From Nocardioides furvisabuli (GTDB lineage: Bacteria; Actinomycetota; Actinomycetes; Propionibacteriales; Nocardioidaceae), in NCBI RefSeq assembly GCF_021083185.1, contig NZ_JAIGQB010000007.1:124001-188000 (forward strand): a stretch of DNA of 64,000 nucleotides, in the 5' to 3' direction. Below, one piece after another: positions 36,230 to 44,659 of the stretch (its first letter is position 1; each line of letters opens with the position of its first letter). The notes under the pieces were generated by a model. That model was given only the letters and a program-made list of their open reading frames with translations, was not told the DNA's origin and ran no database searches. The position numbers and the translations under genes are program-made.

Positions 36230-36733
36230 TCAGCGTGGGTGTGCCACCGCGGCGAGCGAACGCGCCCATGCCCGCGCCCTGTCCAGCTCTCCCTCGAGCA
36301 GCGGCCCGGGCACGTCCTCGACGTAGAACGACTCGACCGCGACCACGTGTCCGAGGCCGCGCCGCACCACCATCTTGCCGGCCACACGTGCCGCCGATCC
36401 CGGGAGCCGGCGCACCTTGGCGACCCGGGTGTCGTAGGCCGCCACGGCGACGTGCGGGGTCCGGGGCAGGCCGGCCAGCCACTCGCGGATGCCGCGGATC
36501 TCGTGACCGTGCGCGGCGCCCTGTGCGACGGCGTCGCGTCGCGTGCCCGCGCGGCTCATGGAGAAGGCGTGGGTGGGGCCGCCGACGACGAGCAGGTCGA
36601 CGTGGGCCGGCAGCGGTGTGGGTGCGTCCGCCACGTCGACCACCTCCACGTGGCCGGGGAGGTCCGCGGCGACAGCCTCCGCGATCGCGCGGGTGTTGCC
36701 GAACATGGACTCGTGCACGACGAGCGTGGTCAT
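36230..36733 (-). CDS. flavodoxin-domain protein
   Basis: 167 residues. MTTLVVHESMFGNTRAIAEAVA is the FMN phosphate loop (short-chain flavodoxin, T-x-S/M-F-G-N-T) and LLVVGGPTHAFSMSR the second loop. The C-terminal third is unlike classical flavodoxin. ATG overlaps the stop of the upstream membrane protein by 4 nt, so they are translated together. Redox partner unknown. Confidence 0.85.
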   Translation of the reverse strand: MTTLVVHESMFGNTRAIAEAVAADLPGHVEVVDVADAPTPLPAHVDLLVVGGPTHAFSMSRAGTRRDAVAQGAAHGHEIRGIREWLAGLPRTPHVAVAAYDTRVAKVRRLPGSAARVAGKMVVRRGLGHVVAVESFYVEDVPGPLLEGELDRARAWARSLAAVAHPR

Positions 36734-38055
36734 GACGGGTCTCCTTCCTCGAGGGTCGACGGGTGGCGCGGGTCGATCGACCGCAGCCAGCGCAGGGCCA
36801 GCCAGGTGCTGGCCGCGAGCAGCAGGAGGCTCGGACCCGCATCGGGACCGAGGTGGACCTCGGCGCCGGTCGCGAGCGAGAGCAGGGGCCCGGCCCAGAG
36901 GGCGGTGAAGAGCGTGACCACCTTGATGAGGGCGACGACCGCGAGGGCCGGCGCCGCGCGGTGACGCCGCAGCAGCAGCACGCCGACGAGCACGACCAGT
37001 GGCAGGACGATCGCCAGGTCGAGCCAGAAGACCGGGTAGGGCGTGCCGCCCACGCCCTCGGGCTCTGGACGTGCCCCGCCGAGGGCGAAGGGGAGCAGGG
37101 CCGAGAGCCACAGCCCGGAGAACAGGATGCCGGTGACCACGAGCATCCAGCCGGTGCCGGTCGTGAGCGCGCTGGAGGCGCTGCTGGCTGGCGGGCGGGA
37201 GAGGACCCGGACCAGTCCGGACACCAGGCCGGAGCCGGCGAGCCCCACGATCAGGACGTAGACGAGGAACATGCGGTTCATCGGCACGCCGGTGACGTAG
37301 ATGAGGTAGCTGTAGGTGAGGTAGCCCAGCAGGCCGATCCGGACCAGCAGGATCGTGGTGGAGGCGCGGCGGACGACGAGGAGGAGCAGGACGGCGACGA
37401 CGATGCTGCACGCGTCCTGGGCGCGGGCACCGAGGACCGTCGCCTCGGGCAGCGACCGGTACGGCGACTCGGCCACGAGGCCGTAGACCGAGGCCACGAC
37501 GACGCAGCCGGCGAGCACGACGCTCGACCACACCGTCGACGGGCCCAGCGCCTCGTGGCTCGTCCGCGGACCGGTGCCCGACGTGGCCGGCGTACGCCGT
37601 CGCGCCGCGACAGGCGGTGGCGCCGAGGTGAGCGCGGGCCAGTCGGCACGGGCGGTCGGGACGAGCGCGGCCAGCACCGGGATGCTCCACAGCCAGAAGC
37701 CGAGGCCGAACGACATCAGCAGGACGTGGAAGCCCAGCACGCCCGCCCACCCGACCCGGGCGGCCGGGCCGCCACGCAGCAGGAGCAGGCCGAGGACGAC
37801 CTCGCCCGCGGCCAGCAGCAGGATCCAGACCAGGGGGTGCGCCATCACCACCTGCTGCCAGGCGTCGGCGACGAAGGACCAGAAGGAGCCGTCGGCGAAG
37901 GTGCGGTAGGTCTCGGCGTCCGCGAGGGCGATGCCGGCGTTGATGCCGCCCATGACGAGGTAGGAGCCGCCGACGAACCGACGGACGGCAGCCGCGCGTG
38001 CGCTGCCCGTGCCGGCGGCGTGGACCGCCGTGCCGCGTTCGATCGTGGTGCTCAC
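36730..38055 (-). CDS. multi-pass membrane protein, possibly a fusion of two membrane domains
   Basis: 441 residues, roughly twelve membrane helices. The first about 130 residues hold four helices (SYLVMGGINAGIALADAETYRTF, then three more); a basic/Pro-rich cytosolic linker follows at about 130-172 (ARADWPALTSAPPPVAARRRTP), and the rest has about eight more helices. I recognise no family. GTG start with AGGAGG (38061-38066) 5 nt upstream. Forms an operon with the flavodoxin gene. Confidence 0.7.
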   Translation of the reverse strand: MSTTIERGTAVHAAGTGSARAAAVRRFVGGSYLVMGGINAGIALADAETYRTFADGSFWSFVADAWQQVVMAHPLVWILLLAAGEVVLGLLLLRGGPAARVGWAGVLGFHVLLMSFGLGFWLWSIPVLAALVPTARADWPALTSAPPPVAARRRTPATSGTGPRTSHEALGPSTVWSSVVLAGCVVVASVYGLVAESPYRSLPEATVLGARAQDACSIVVAVLLLLVVRRASTTILLVRIGLLGYLTYSYLIYVTGVPMNRMFLVYVLIVGLAGSGLVSGLVRVLSRPPASSASSALTTGTGWMLVVTGILFSGLWLSALLPFALGGARPEPEGVGGTPYPVFWLDLAIVLPLVVLVGVLLLRRHRAAPALAVVALIKVVTLFTALWAGPLLSLATGAEVHLGPDAGPSLLLLAASTWLALRWLRSIDPRHPSTLEEGDPS

Positions 38056-38134
38056 CGGTGCCTCCTGCGTCCAACACCAGCCTCCTGCAGTCCGGCAGCG
38101 CGGTGCAGGGGCGAGTGGCGCGGGTGCGGAGGAC

Positions 38135-39796
38135 CTAGGTCCCGGCCTTGCGCTTGTCCTTGCCGGCGTCGCCGTAGGACGAGACGACGGAGATGCTCAG
38201 CGGGAAGTCCACGGCGAAGTCGCGGAAGACCAGTCGTCCCGCGCCCGCAGCGGCCTGCTCGAGCTCGGCGGCGACGTCGTCCGCGAGTGCGGCCGGGGCG
38301 TGCACCACGACCTCGTCGTGGAGGAAGAGGACCAGGTGCGGACGCCGGTCGATCGCGCCGGTGCCGCCGAGGCGCCACAGCCGGTTGCGAAGGTCCGCGA
38401 TCCAGCACAGCGCCCACTCCGCGCCCGTGCCCTGCACGACGAAGTTGCGGGTGAACCGGCCGTAGGCCCGCCGCCGGCGGTCGAGCGCCTGGAGGTCGGA
38501 CGGTGGTCCGTCGGGCTCCTCGTCCCAGGACCCGCCCAGGGAGGGGGATCCACGTCCGAGGAGGGTCCGGACCACCTGGCCGCGCTCGCCGGCTCGCGCG
38601 GCCTCGTCGACCAGGGCGAAGGCGGCGGGATAGCGCCGCGTCAGCCCCGCGACCATACGTCCGCTCTCCCCGCTGGTGGCGCCGTACATCGCGCCGAGCA
38701 GGCCGAGCTTGGCGTCCTGCCGGGTCGCGACGGCGCCGTCGGCCACCATGCCCTGGTAGAGGTCGGCGCCCTGGGCGGCCCGCGCGAGCGCGGAGTCACG
38801 ACTCATCCCGGCGAGCACCCGGGGCTCGAGCTGCGCGACGTCGGCGACCACGAGCACCCACCCCTCGTCGGCGACCGCGGCGGAGCGCACCTGCACGGGG
38901 AAGGACAGTGCGCCACCGCCGTTGGACGACCAGCGACCGGTCGAGGAGCCGGCCGGCTGGTAGGACGGGCGGAACCGGTCGCCGCTGACCCACTCGTCGA
39001 GCCACGTCCAGCCGTTGGTCTGGAAGAGATGGGCGAGCTTCTTGTAGCGCAGCAGCGGCTCGATGGCCGGGTGGTCGACCTGGCGGAGCGTGGACGCCCG
39101 GATGTCGGGCACGTCGACACCCGCCCGTCCCAGGGCGTCGAGCAGGTCGGTCCGCGACTCGGGGTTGAGGCCGGGGGCACCGAAGGTGCGGCGCACCTCG
39201 GCGACGAGCTCGTCGAGCACCGGCGGCAGCGCGTCGCGCAGGGGACGCGGGCCGAGGAGGTCGGTCAGCAGCCTCTCGTGCAGCTCGGTGCGCCACGGCA
39301 CCCCGGCGTACGTCATCTCGGCTGCGGCCAGCGCCCCCGCGGACTCCGCCGCGAGGAGCAGCCCGAGCCGGGTGGCCTCGGTGGACGCGGCGACCGCGGC
39401 GAGCTGGCGGGCGTCCTCGAGGTCGGCCCGCAGGTGCTCCGAGGTCTCGTCGGCGGCGAACAGGGTGGGGTGGGCCGGCGCTGCTGCGGGACCCAGCCGG
39501 TCCCAGTGCGCCGACTCGTCGCCGTCGAGCAGGCGTCCGTCCACAGCAGGGGCGCGGCGCAGCACGCGCCGGCACAGCCGCAGGTCGTGGCAGCGAGCGA
39601 CCCGCACCCCCGCGGCGAGCAGCGGGGGATACCACCGGGCGGTGTCGTCCCAGACCCACCTCGGGGCCACGGCCGGATCGTCCTCGCGCGCCCGGACGTA
39701 CGCCGGCAGCGCGGCGAGGTCGAGCTGGTCCTCGACGCCGCCCCCGGTGATGAGCACGCGCTCGCCCGGCAGGCGGGAGAGCTGGACCCGGGTCAT
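38135..39796 (-). CDS. PolA-like DNA polymerase with degenerate N-terminal domain
   Basis: 553 residues. Family A polymerase core in the C-terminal half: motif A VVADVAQLEPRVLAGMS, motif B RQDAKLGLLGAMYG, motif C LHDEVVVHAP. No 5'-3' nuclease domain, and the N-terminal 150 residues where a 3'-5' exonuclease would be lack the DxE and other acidic motifs. Position 4 after the motif B lysine is Leu (Phe762 of E. coli PolI). The annotated class in actinobacteria is the short exonuclease/polymerase next to PolA. ATG preceded by GGAGAGGG. Role likely in repair. Confidence 0.85.
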   Translation of the reverse strand: MTRVQLSRLPGERVLITGGGVEDQLDLAALPAYVRAREDDPAVAPRWVWDDTARWYPPLLAAGVRVARCHDLRLCRRVLRRAPAVDGRLLDGDESAHWDRLGPAAAPAHPTLFAADETSEHLRADLEDARQLAAVAASTEATRLGLLLAAESAGALAAAEMTYAGVPWRTELHERLLTDLLGPRPLRDALPPVLDELVAEVRRTFGAPGLNPESRTDLLDALGRAGVDVPDIRASTLRQVDHPAIEPLLRYKKLAHLFQTNGWTWLDEWVSGDRFRPSYQPAGSSTGRWSSNGGGALSFPVQVRSAAVADEGWVLVVADVAQLEPRVLAGMSRDSALARAAQGADLYQGMVADGAVATRQDAKLGLLGAMYGATSGESGRMVAGLTRRYPAAFALVDEAARAGERGQVVRTLLGRGSPSLGGSWDEEPDGPPSDLQALDRRRRAYGRFTRNFVVQGTGAEWALCWIADLRNRLWRLGGTGAIDRRPHLVLFLHDEVVVHAPAALADDVAAELEQAAAGAGRLVFRDFAVDFPLSISVVSSYGDAGKDKRKAGT

Positions 39797-39859
39797 GGGG
39801 ACACCCTCTCCCACGGCACCGACGTCGAGGCCCCCGTGGTCCACCCGGATGATGGACGC

Positions 39860-40312
39860 GTGCTGCACCGACATCCCTTCCTCAGCCTGCTGACGCTGGC
39901 CTACCTCGGCTTCGTCGGGCTCGTCACCCTGGTCCCGGCATCGGAGCAGCCCGACTACTACGGCCTCGCCGCGCGTGTCCTGGCCCGGCTCGAGCGCTAC
40001 CCCGACCTCGACCCGCTGACCAGCAGGCTGAACGTGGACCGGATCGAGTTCCTCGCCAACATCGGGCTCTTCGTCCCGGTGGGAGTCTTCCTCCTGCTGC
40101 TCGTGGGCGCCCGTCTGTGGCCCGTCGCGATCGTGGTCGGCATCGTGCTGACGTCGATGATCGAGAGCGCCCAGCGCGCGATCCCCGGCCGGGTGCCGGA
40201 CCCGCGCGACGTGGCCGCGAACTCGATCGGCACCTTCGTCGGAGTCGCGCTGGCGCTCGTGCTGACCCTCCCCGCCACGCTCAGGCGCAGGCGCGAGGCC
40301 CGCGCCCGCTGA
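39860..40312 (+). CDS. VanZ-like membrane protein
   Basis: 150 residues, four membrane helices: LSLLTLAYLGFVGLVTLVP, then NVDRIEFLANIGLFVPVGVFLLLL (VanZ signature, N-I-x-L-F-x-P-x-G), a third near SMIESAQRAIPGR (E-x-x-Q), and ANSIGTFVGVALALVL. VanZ family members are membrane proteins of unclear function, some tied to teicoplanin resistance. Start uncertain: GTG 39836 is in frame too. Divergent from the polymerase gene by about 60 nt. Confidence 0.75.
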   Translation: MLHRHPFLSLLTLAYLGFVGLVTLVPASEQPDYYGLAARVLARLERYPDLDPLTSRLNVDRIEFLANIGLFVPVGVFLLLLVGARLWPVAIVVGIVLTSMIESAQRAIPGRVPDPRDVAANSIGTFVGVALALVLTLPATLRRRREARAR

Positions 40313-40389
40313 CCCCCGCGGCCGAAGGGCCCCCGTGGTCGGGACGATGGGCACTGCCCGCGAACCGCCGCGCTCCCTAGCGTCGGGGC

Positions 40390-41373
40390 ATGGCGACCCT
40401 CGACGGCCACGGCCCGACCCTGTCCCCCCGCGTACCGGTCGGCACCCCCGGGCACGCGGGGGAGCTCGACGAGCTCCTCGACCTGACCGACGAGCTCCGC
40501 AGGGAGGGCGAGGAGGCCGACGACCGGCCCGAGCCCGGCGGCGTACCTCCGTGGCGGCAGGGCTACCCCTACGCCTCCAAGCTGAGCCGTCGCGACTACG
40601 AGCACACCAAGCGGCTGCTGCAGATCGAGCTGCTCAAGCTCCAGGCGCACGTGAAGGACACCGGCCAGAAGGTCGCGATCCTCTTCGAGGGCCGCGACGC
40701 CGCCGGCAAGGGCGGCGCCATCAAGCGGTTCATGGAGCACCTCAATCCTCGCGGCGCCCGGCTCGTCGCGCTCAGCGTGCCGACCGAGCTCGAGAAGTCG
40801 CAGTGGTACTTCCAGCGCTACGTCGCCCACCTGCCGAGCGCCGGGGAGATCGTGCTCTTTGATCGGTCCTGGTACAACCGCGCCGGGGTCGAGCGGGTGA
40901 TGGGCTACTGCACCCCGGTCCAGTACCTCAACTTCATGCGCGAGACGCCGGACTTCGAGCGGATGCTCACCCATGCCGACATCCACCTGGTGAAGCTGTG
41001 GTTCTCGGTCTCGCGCGCCGAGCAGGCGGCCCGTTTCGCCGCGCGGTCGTCCGACCCGGTCCGGCAGTGGAAGCTGTCGCCGACCGACCTGGCCAGCCTC
41101 GACAAGTGGGAGGCCTACACCGACGCCAAGGAGGCGATGTTCTTCCACACTGACACCGGTGACGCTCCGTGGACCGTGATCAAGTCCAACGACAAGAAGC
41201 GCGCCCGCCTGGAGGCGATGCGGGTCGTGCTCTCGCAGCTGGACTACCCGCAGAAGGACCGTGACGTCGTCGGCACGCCCGACCCGCTGCTGGTGGGCCC
41301 TGCCGCCCGCGTCCACGAGGACGACGAGGACCCCGCACGGTTCTTCCCGCCGATCGAGTCGCTGGGGAGGTGA
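40390..41373 (+). CDS. ppk2: polyphosphate kinase 2 (PPK2)
   Basis: 327 residues. Uses polyphosphate to phosphorylate GDP or ADP. Walker A EGRDAAGKGGAIKRF near residue 98, Walker B/active site VLFDRSWYNRAGVERVMGYC, and SPTDLASLDKWEAYTDAKEAM. The extra C-terminal 25 residues are acidic. ATG 6 nt after TAGCGT (40378-40383). It overlaps the next gene by 4 nt (GTGA), so the pair is an operon. Confidence 0.93.
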   Translation: MATLDGHGPTLSPRVPVGTPGHAGELDELLDLTDELRREGEEADDRPEPGGVPPWRQGYPYASKLSRRDYEHTKRLLQIELLKLQAHVKDTGQKVAILFEGRDAAGKGGAIKRFMEHLNPRGARLVALSVPTELEKSQWYFQRYVAHLPSAGEIVLFDRSWYNRAGVERVMGYCTPVQYLNFMRETPDFERMLTHADIHLVKLWFSVSRAEQAARFAARSSDPVRQWKLSPTDLASLDKWEAYTDAKEAMFFHTDTGDAPWTVIKSNDKKRARLEAMRVVLSQLDYPQKDRDVVGTPDPLLVGPAARVHEDDEDPARFFPPIESLGR

Positions 41374-42761
41374 GCCCCGTGGCCGCGCACGCGTCGCTGA
41401 CCTTCCTGGGTGCGGTCGACACCGTCACCGGGAGCAAGTTCCTGCTGGAGGCGGACGGGACGCGGGTCCTGGTCGACGCCGGCCTCTACCAGGGCCTGGC
41501 GACCCACCGCCGCCGCAACTGGGAGCCGCTGCCGGTCGATCCCCGCACGATCGACCACGTGCTGCTGACCCACGCCCACCTCGACCACACCGGCTACCTG
41601 CCACGCCTGGTGAGGGACGGCTTCGCCGGGCGTGTGACCTGCACGCGGACCACGGCCGAGCTGGCTTCCATCGTGCTGCGCGACAGCGCACACCTCCAGC
41701 AGGAGGACGCGAGGTACGCCAACACCGCAGGCTTCTCCAAGCACCGTCCGGCCCTCCCGCTCTACGACGACCACGACGTGGAGCGTGCGCTCGCCCTCAT
41801 CGACCCGGTCGAGCTCGACACCGACGTGGCGCTCGCGCCCGGTATCGAGGTGCGGCTCGCGTGCGCCGGCCACATCCTCGGCTCGGCGACCGTCGACGTG
41901 CACCTGGGGGAGTCGCGCGCGTCCTTCAGCGGTGACCTGGGTCGTCCCCACCATCCGCTGCTGCGCCCGCCGGAGGATCCGCGCGCCGCGGACACCCTCG
42001 TGGTGGAGTCGACGTACGGCGACCGCATGCACCCCGCGCCGGACCCGGACGAGCTCGCCGACGCGATCTGCCGCACGGTCGAGCGGGGCGGATCGGTGCT
42101 GATGCCGGCCTTCGCCGTCGATCGCACCGAGCTGGTCCTCCTCGAGCTCCGGAGGCTGGTGGGAGAGGGGCGGATCCCCGATGTGCCCGTCTTCGTGGAC
42201 AGCCCCATGGCACTCGCCGCGCTCGAGGTCTACCGCCGTGCGGCGACCCGGGGCGCTCCCGAGCTGCGCCCGGAGGCGCGCGCGCTGATGGCCGACCTCG
42301 ACGCCGGCGTGCAGGGTGTCCACGACCCCGAGGCCTCCATGCGGCTGAACCGCCCCGGACGGTCCAGCATCGTCATCTCGGCGTCGGGCATGGCGTCCGG
42401 CGGGCGCGTGCTGCACCACCTCGCGCACCAGCTGCCCGACCGCCGCAACACGGTCCTCCTCACCGGCTACCAGGCCGACGGCACCCGAGGGCGGCAGCTG
42501 GCTGAGGGAGCACAGCAGGTGAAGATCCACGGCCGCTACGTCCCCGTCCGCGCCGAGGTGGTGGCGCTGACGGGCTTCTCCGTGCACGCCGACGCGCGGG
42601 AGACCCTGGAGTGGCTCGGTCGCGCGCCGCGCCCGCCGCGGACCGTCTACGTCGTCCATGGCGAACCTGCCTCATCGGCCGCCCTCGCCCGCAAGATCTC
42701 CACCGAGCTCGGGTGGACGGCTGTCGTGCCGTCCTACCGCGAGCGCGTCCTGGTGGGATGA
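41370..42761 (+). CDS. MBL-fold beta-CASP nuclease (RNase J/CPSF-like)
   Basis: 463 residues. LTHAHLDHTGYLPRLV (HxHxDH zinc site), GHILGSATVDV, SFSGDLGRPHHPLL, then the beta-CASP domain (FVDSPMALAALEVY, ISASGMASGGRVLHHL) and the RMMBL end (GFSVHADARETLEW). These enzymes cut RNA endo- or exonucleolytically. The order after ppk2 is seen in other bacteria as an operon. Confidence 0.92.
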   Translation: MSPVAAHASLTFLGAVDTVTGSKFLLEADGTRVLVDAGLYQGLATHRRRNWEPLPVDPRTIDHVLLTHAHLDHTGYLPRLVRDGFAGRVTCTRTTAELASIVLRDSAHLQQEDARYANTAGFSKHRPALPLYDDHDVERALALIDPVELDTDVALAPGIEVRLACAGHILGSATVDVHLGESRASFSGDLGRPHHPLLRPPEDPRAADTLVVESTYGDRMHPAPDPDELADAICRTVERGGSVLMPAFAVDRTELVLLELRRLVGEGRIPDVPVFVDSPMALAALEVYRRAATRGAPELRPEARALMADLDAGVQGVHDPEASMRLNRPGRSSIVISASGMASGGRVLHHLAHQLPDRRNTVLLTGYQADGTRGRQLAEGAQQVKIHGRYVPVRAEVVALTGFSVHADARETLEWLGRAPRPPRTVYVVHGEPASSAALARKISTELGWTAVVPSYRERVLVG

Positions 42762-42805
42762 GGGGCTGCCCGGCCCGACGGGGTGACGCATCCGCGACAA
42801 CGACG

Positions 42806-42832
42806 AAGCCCCAGGTCAGGGACCTGGGGCTT
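42806..42832. terminator. bidirectional terminator, 12-bp stem with AA/TT ends
   Basis: AAGCCCCAGGTC (42806-42817) pairs perfectly with 42821-42832, 3-nt loop. It lies between the beta-CASP gene and tRNA-Leu, which converge. On both strands the stem ends in TT, though the T-tract is short. Confidence 0.85.
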
Positions 42833-42843
42833 GTGTGTCGAGC

Positions 42844-42932
42844 TGGTGTCCGAGGGGGGACTTGAACCCCCACGCCCTAATACGGGCACTAGCACCTCAA
42901 GCTAGCGCGTCTGCCAATTCCGCCACCCGGAC
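42844..42932 (-). tRNA. tRNA-Leu (anticodon GAG)
   Basis: Folds as a class II tRNA with a long variable arm: 7-bp acceptor stem GTCCGGG (5') with CTCGGAC (3', one G-U pair), anticodon loop TTGAGGT on the stem GCTAGC/GCTAGT, T-loop GTTCAAGTC. The CCA end is encoded in the DNA (42844-42846). Anticodon GAG reads CUC and CUU leucine codons. Confidence 0.96.
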
Positions 42933-43012
42933 GAGTGCTGGGAAACAGTAGCAAAGCGGCTCCCCACCAACGAATCGGGGCTGCTGCTTGCTCGTGGGGC
43001 AGGATGGACGGC

Positions 43013-44356
43013 ATGGAACAGGCGCCCACCGACCCCTCGGCAGTCAGCTCGCCGGTCCGTTCGTACGACCCCGCGAAGGAGGTCGTGCAGCTGTGCCAGG
43101 ACCTGATCGCGATCGACACCTCCAACTACGGCACCGACGACGGGCCGGGAGAGCGCAAGGCCGCCGAGCACGTCGCCACGCTCCTCGACGAGGTCGGCAT
43201 CGAGAGCCGGATCATCGAGGGTCGACCGGGCCGGGCCAACGTCGTCGCACGCTGGGGCGGCGGCGACGGCCGCGCCCCGCTGCTGCTGCACGGGCACCTC
43301 GACGTCGTGCCCGCCGAGGCGTCGGACTGGCAGGTCGACCCCTTCGCCGGGGAGATCAAGGACGGTCAGGTCTGGGGCCGGGGCGCGGTCGACATGAAGG
43401 ACTTCGACGCGATGCTGCTCAGCGTCGTGCGAGCCCGGGCGGCTGCCGACGCCGCACCCGACCGCGAGGTCGTGCTCTGCTTCACCGCCGACGAGGAGGC
43501 GGGCGGCCACCACGGCGCCGGGATCCTCGTCGACCAGCACGCCGACCTGTTCGCCGACTGCAGCGAGGCGGTCGGCGAGGTCGGCGGCTTCTCCGCGACC
43601 GTCCGGGGCCGCCGGGTCTACCTCATCGAGGCGGCCGAGAAGGGCATGGCGTGGATGCGCCTGACCGCCCGCGGCCGCGCGGGCCACGGCTCGATGATCA
43701 ACGGCGACAACGCCGTCACCCGGCTCGCCGGCGCGGTCGCGCGCATCGGCGCGCACCAGTGGCCGGTGCGGCTCACCCCCACGATGGAGGTGCTGCTGGC
43801 CACCGTCGGTGAGCTGGCCGGCACCGAGGCGACCCCGGAGAACGCCGAGGCCCTGGTCGAGGAGTTCGGCGACGCGGCCCGGATGCTCGGGGCGGTCATC
43901 CGCAACACCGCCAACCCGACGATGCTCAAGGCCGGCTACAAGACCAACGTCATCCCCACCGAGGCGCACGCGACGATCGACGGACGCTTCCTGCCCGGCT
44001 ACGAGGACGAGTTCTTCGCCACCCTCCACGAGCTCGCCGGCGACGGCATCGAGTTCGACTTCGAGTCCAAGCAGGACCCGTGGGAGACGCCGTACGACGG
44101 CGACCTGGTCACCGCGATGAGCCGCAGCCTCCTCGCCGAGGACCCCGACGCCCTCGTCGCCCCCTACCTCATGAGCGGCGGCACCGACGCCAAGCACTTC
44201 CGCAGGCTCGACATGCGCTCCTACGGCTTCGCGCCGTTGCGCCTGCCCGCCGAGCTCGACTTCACGGCGCTGTTCCACGGCGTGGACGAGCGGGTCCCGG
44301 TCGACGCGTTGGAGTTCGGCGCGCGTGTCTTCGACCGCTTCCTCGACCAGGTCTGA
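43013..44356 (+). CDS. M20 family metallopeptidase
   Basis: 447 residues. M20 peptidase (ArgE/DapE/CPG2-type): LLLHGHLDVVPA (metal His/Asp), GRGAVDMKDF, CFTADEEAGGHHGA (catalytic and metal Glu) and a dimerisation domain with RLTARGRAGHGSMINGDNAVTRL. Probably hydrolyses a peptide or N-acyl amino acid; exact substrate unknown. Start ATG 43013 chosen because CAGGAT 7 nt upstream resembles the local -10; ATG 43004 is out of frame. Confidence 0.88.
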   Translation: MEQAPTDPSAVSSPVRSYDPAKEVVQLCQDLIAIDTSNYGTDDGPGERKAAEHVATLLDEVGIESRIIEGRPGRANVVARWGGGDGRAPLLLHGHLDVVPAEASDWQVDPFAGEIKDGQVWGRGAVDMKDFDAMLLSVVRARAAADAAPDREVVLCFTADEEAGGHHGAGILVDQHADLFADCSEAVGEVGGFSATVRGRRVYLIEAAEKGMAWMRLTARGRAGHGSMINGDNAVTRLAGAVARIGAHQWPVRLTPTMEVLLATVGELAGTEATPENAEALVEEFGDAARMLGAVIRNTANPTMLKAGYKTNVIPTEAHATIDGRFLPGYEDEFFATLHELAGDGIEFDFESKQDPWETPYDGDLVTAMSRSLLAEDPDALVAPYLMSGGTDAKHFRRLDMRSYGFAPLRLPAELDFTALFHGVDERVPVDALEFGARVFDRFLDQV

Positions 44357-44659
44357 CGCGACACGGTCAGCGGGTGTCGCGCACGTCACCACCGGACACC
44401 CCCCAGGGAATGACGCGCGCTGTGGCACAGTTGCGTCCACGAAGAGCTTGCGTGCTCTGGGGGCGGTGGAACTCCGCACCGGCGGTCACAGTCCGCGACC
44501 CGACCACATCCAGTGGCCGGTTGACCAGGTGGAACTCCTGGACCGACGGTCACAGTCCGGATGAGAAGTGCACGCTGGCGGCTCCACGCCCTCCCGCCCC
44601 GGCGAGGGGCGTACGCCGTCGCCCGCCCCCCGGAGTCCCACCACGGACCGGAGGCGGAG
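44357..44659 (+). promoter_or_regulatory. leader region of the riboflavin operon (promoter unknown, FMN riboswitch, ribD ribosome binding site)
   Basis: Gene-free 303 bp between the M20 peptidase and ribD. It holds the FMN aptamer at 44450-44575. Downstream, CTCCACGCCCTCC (44582-44594) can pair with the ribD site GGAGGCGGAG (44650-44659) with two bulges, a candidate sequestering helix. A possible -10 is CACAGT near 44426-44431. The first 70 bp after the peptidase stop show nothing I recognise. Confidence 0.7.
44450..44575 (+). promoter_or_regulatory. FMN riboswitch (RFN element)
   Basis: P1 stem GCGTGC (44450-44455) with GCACGC (44570-44575). Inside are the strongly conserved RFN segments: GGCGGTGGAACTCCGCACC, GGCGGTCACAGTCCGCGACC, AGGTGGAACTCCTGGACCG, ACGGTCACAGTCCGGATGAG. 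When FMN is plentiful the aptamer shuts expression of the operon downstream, ribD-ribE-ribM-ribBA-ribH. Confidence 0.97.

Noticed and set aside
38128..38142. GGACCTAGGTCC palindrome at the end of the polymerase gene
   Set aside because: A 12-bp palindrome overlapping a TAG stop; too short and without a loop to act as a terminator, and could be chance in this GC-rich DNA.
42989..43012. Upstream starts of the M20 peptidase
   Set aside because: Frames before ATG 43013 run into the tRNA flank and lack a promoter box; the CAGGAT box with a 7-nt gap supports 43013.
44401..44449. Start of the riboswitch moved further upstream
   Set aside because: The P1 partner of GCACGC (44570-44575) is GCGTGC at 44450; no better complementary sequence is upstream.
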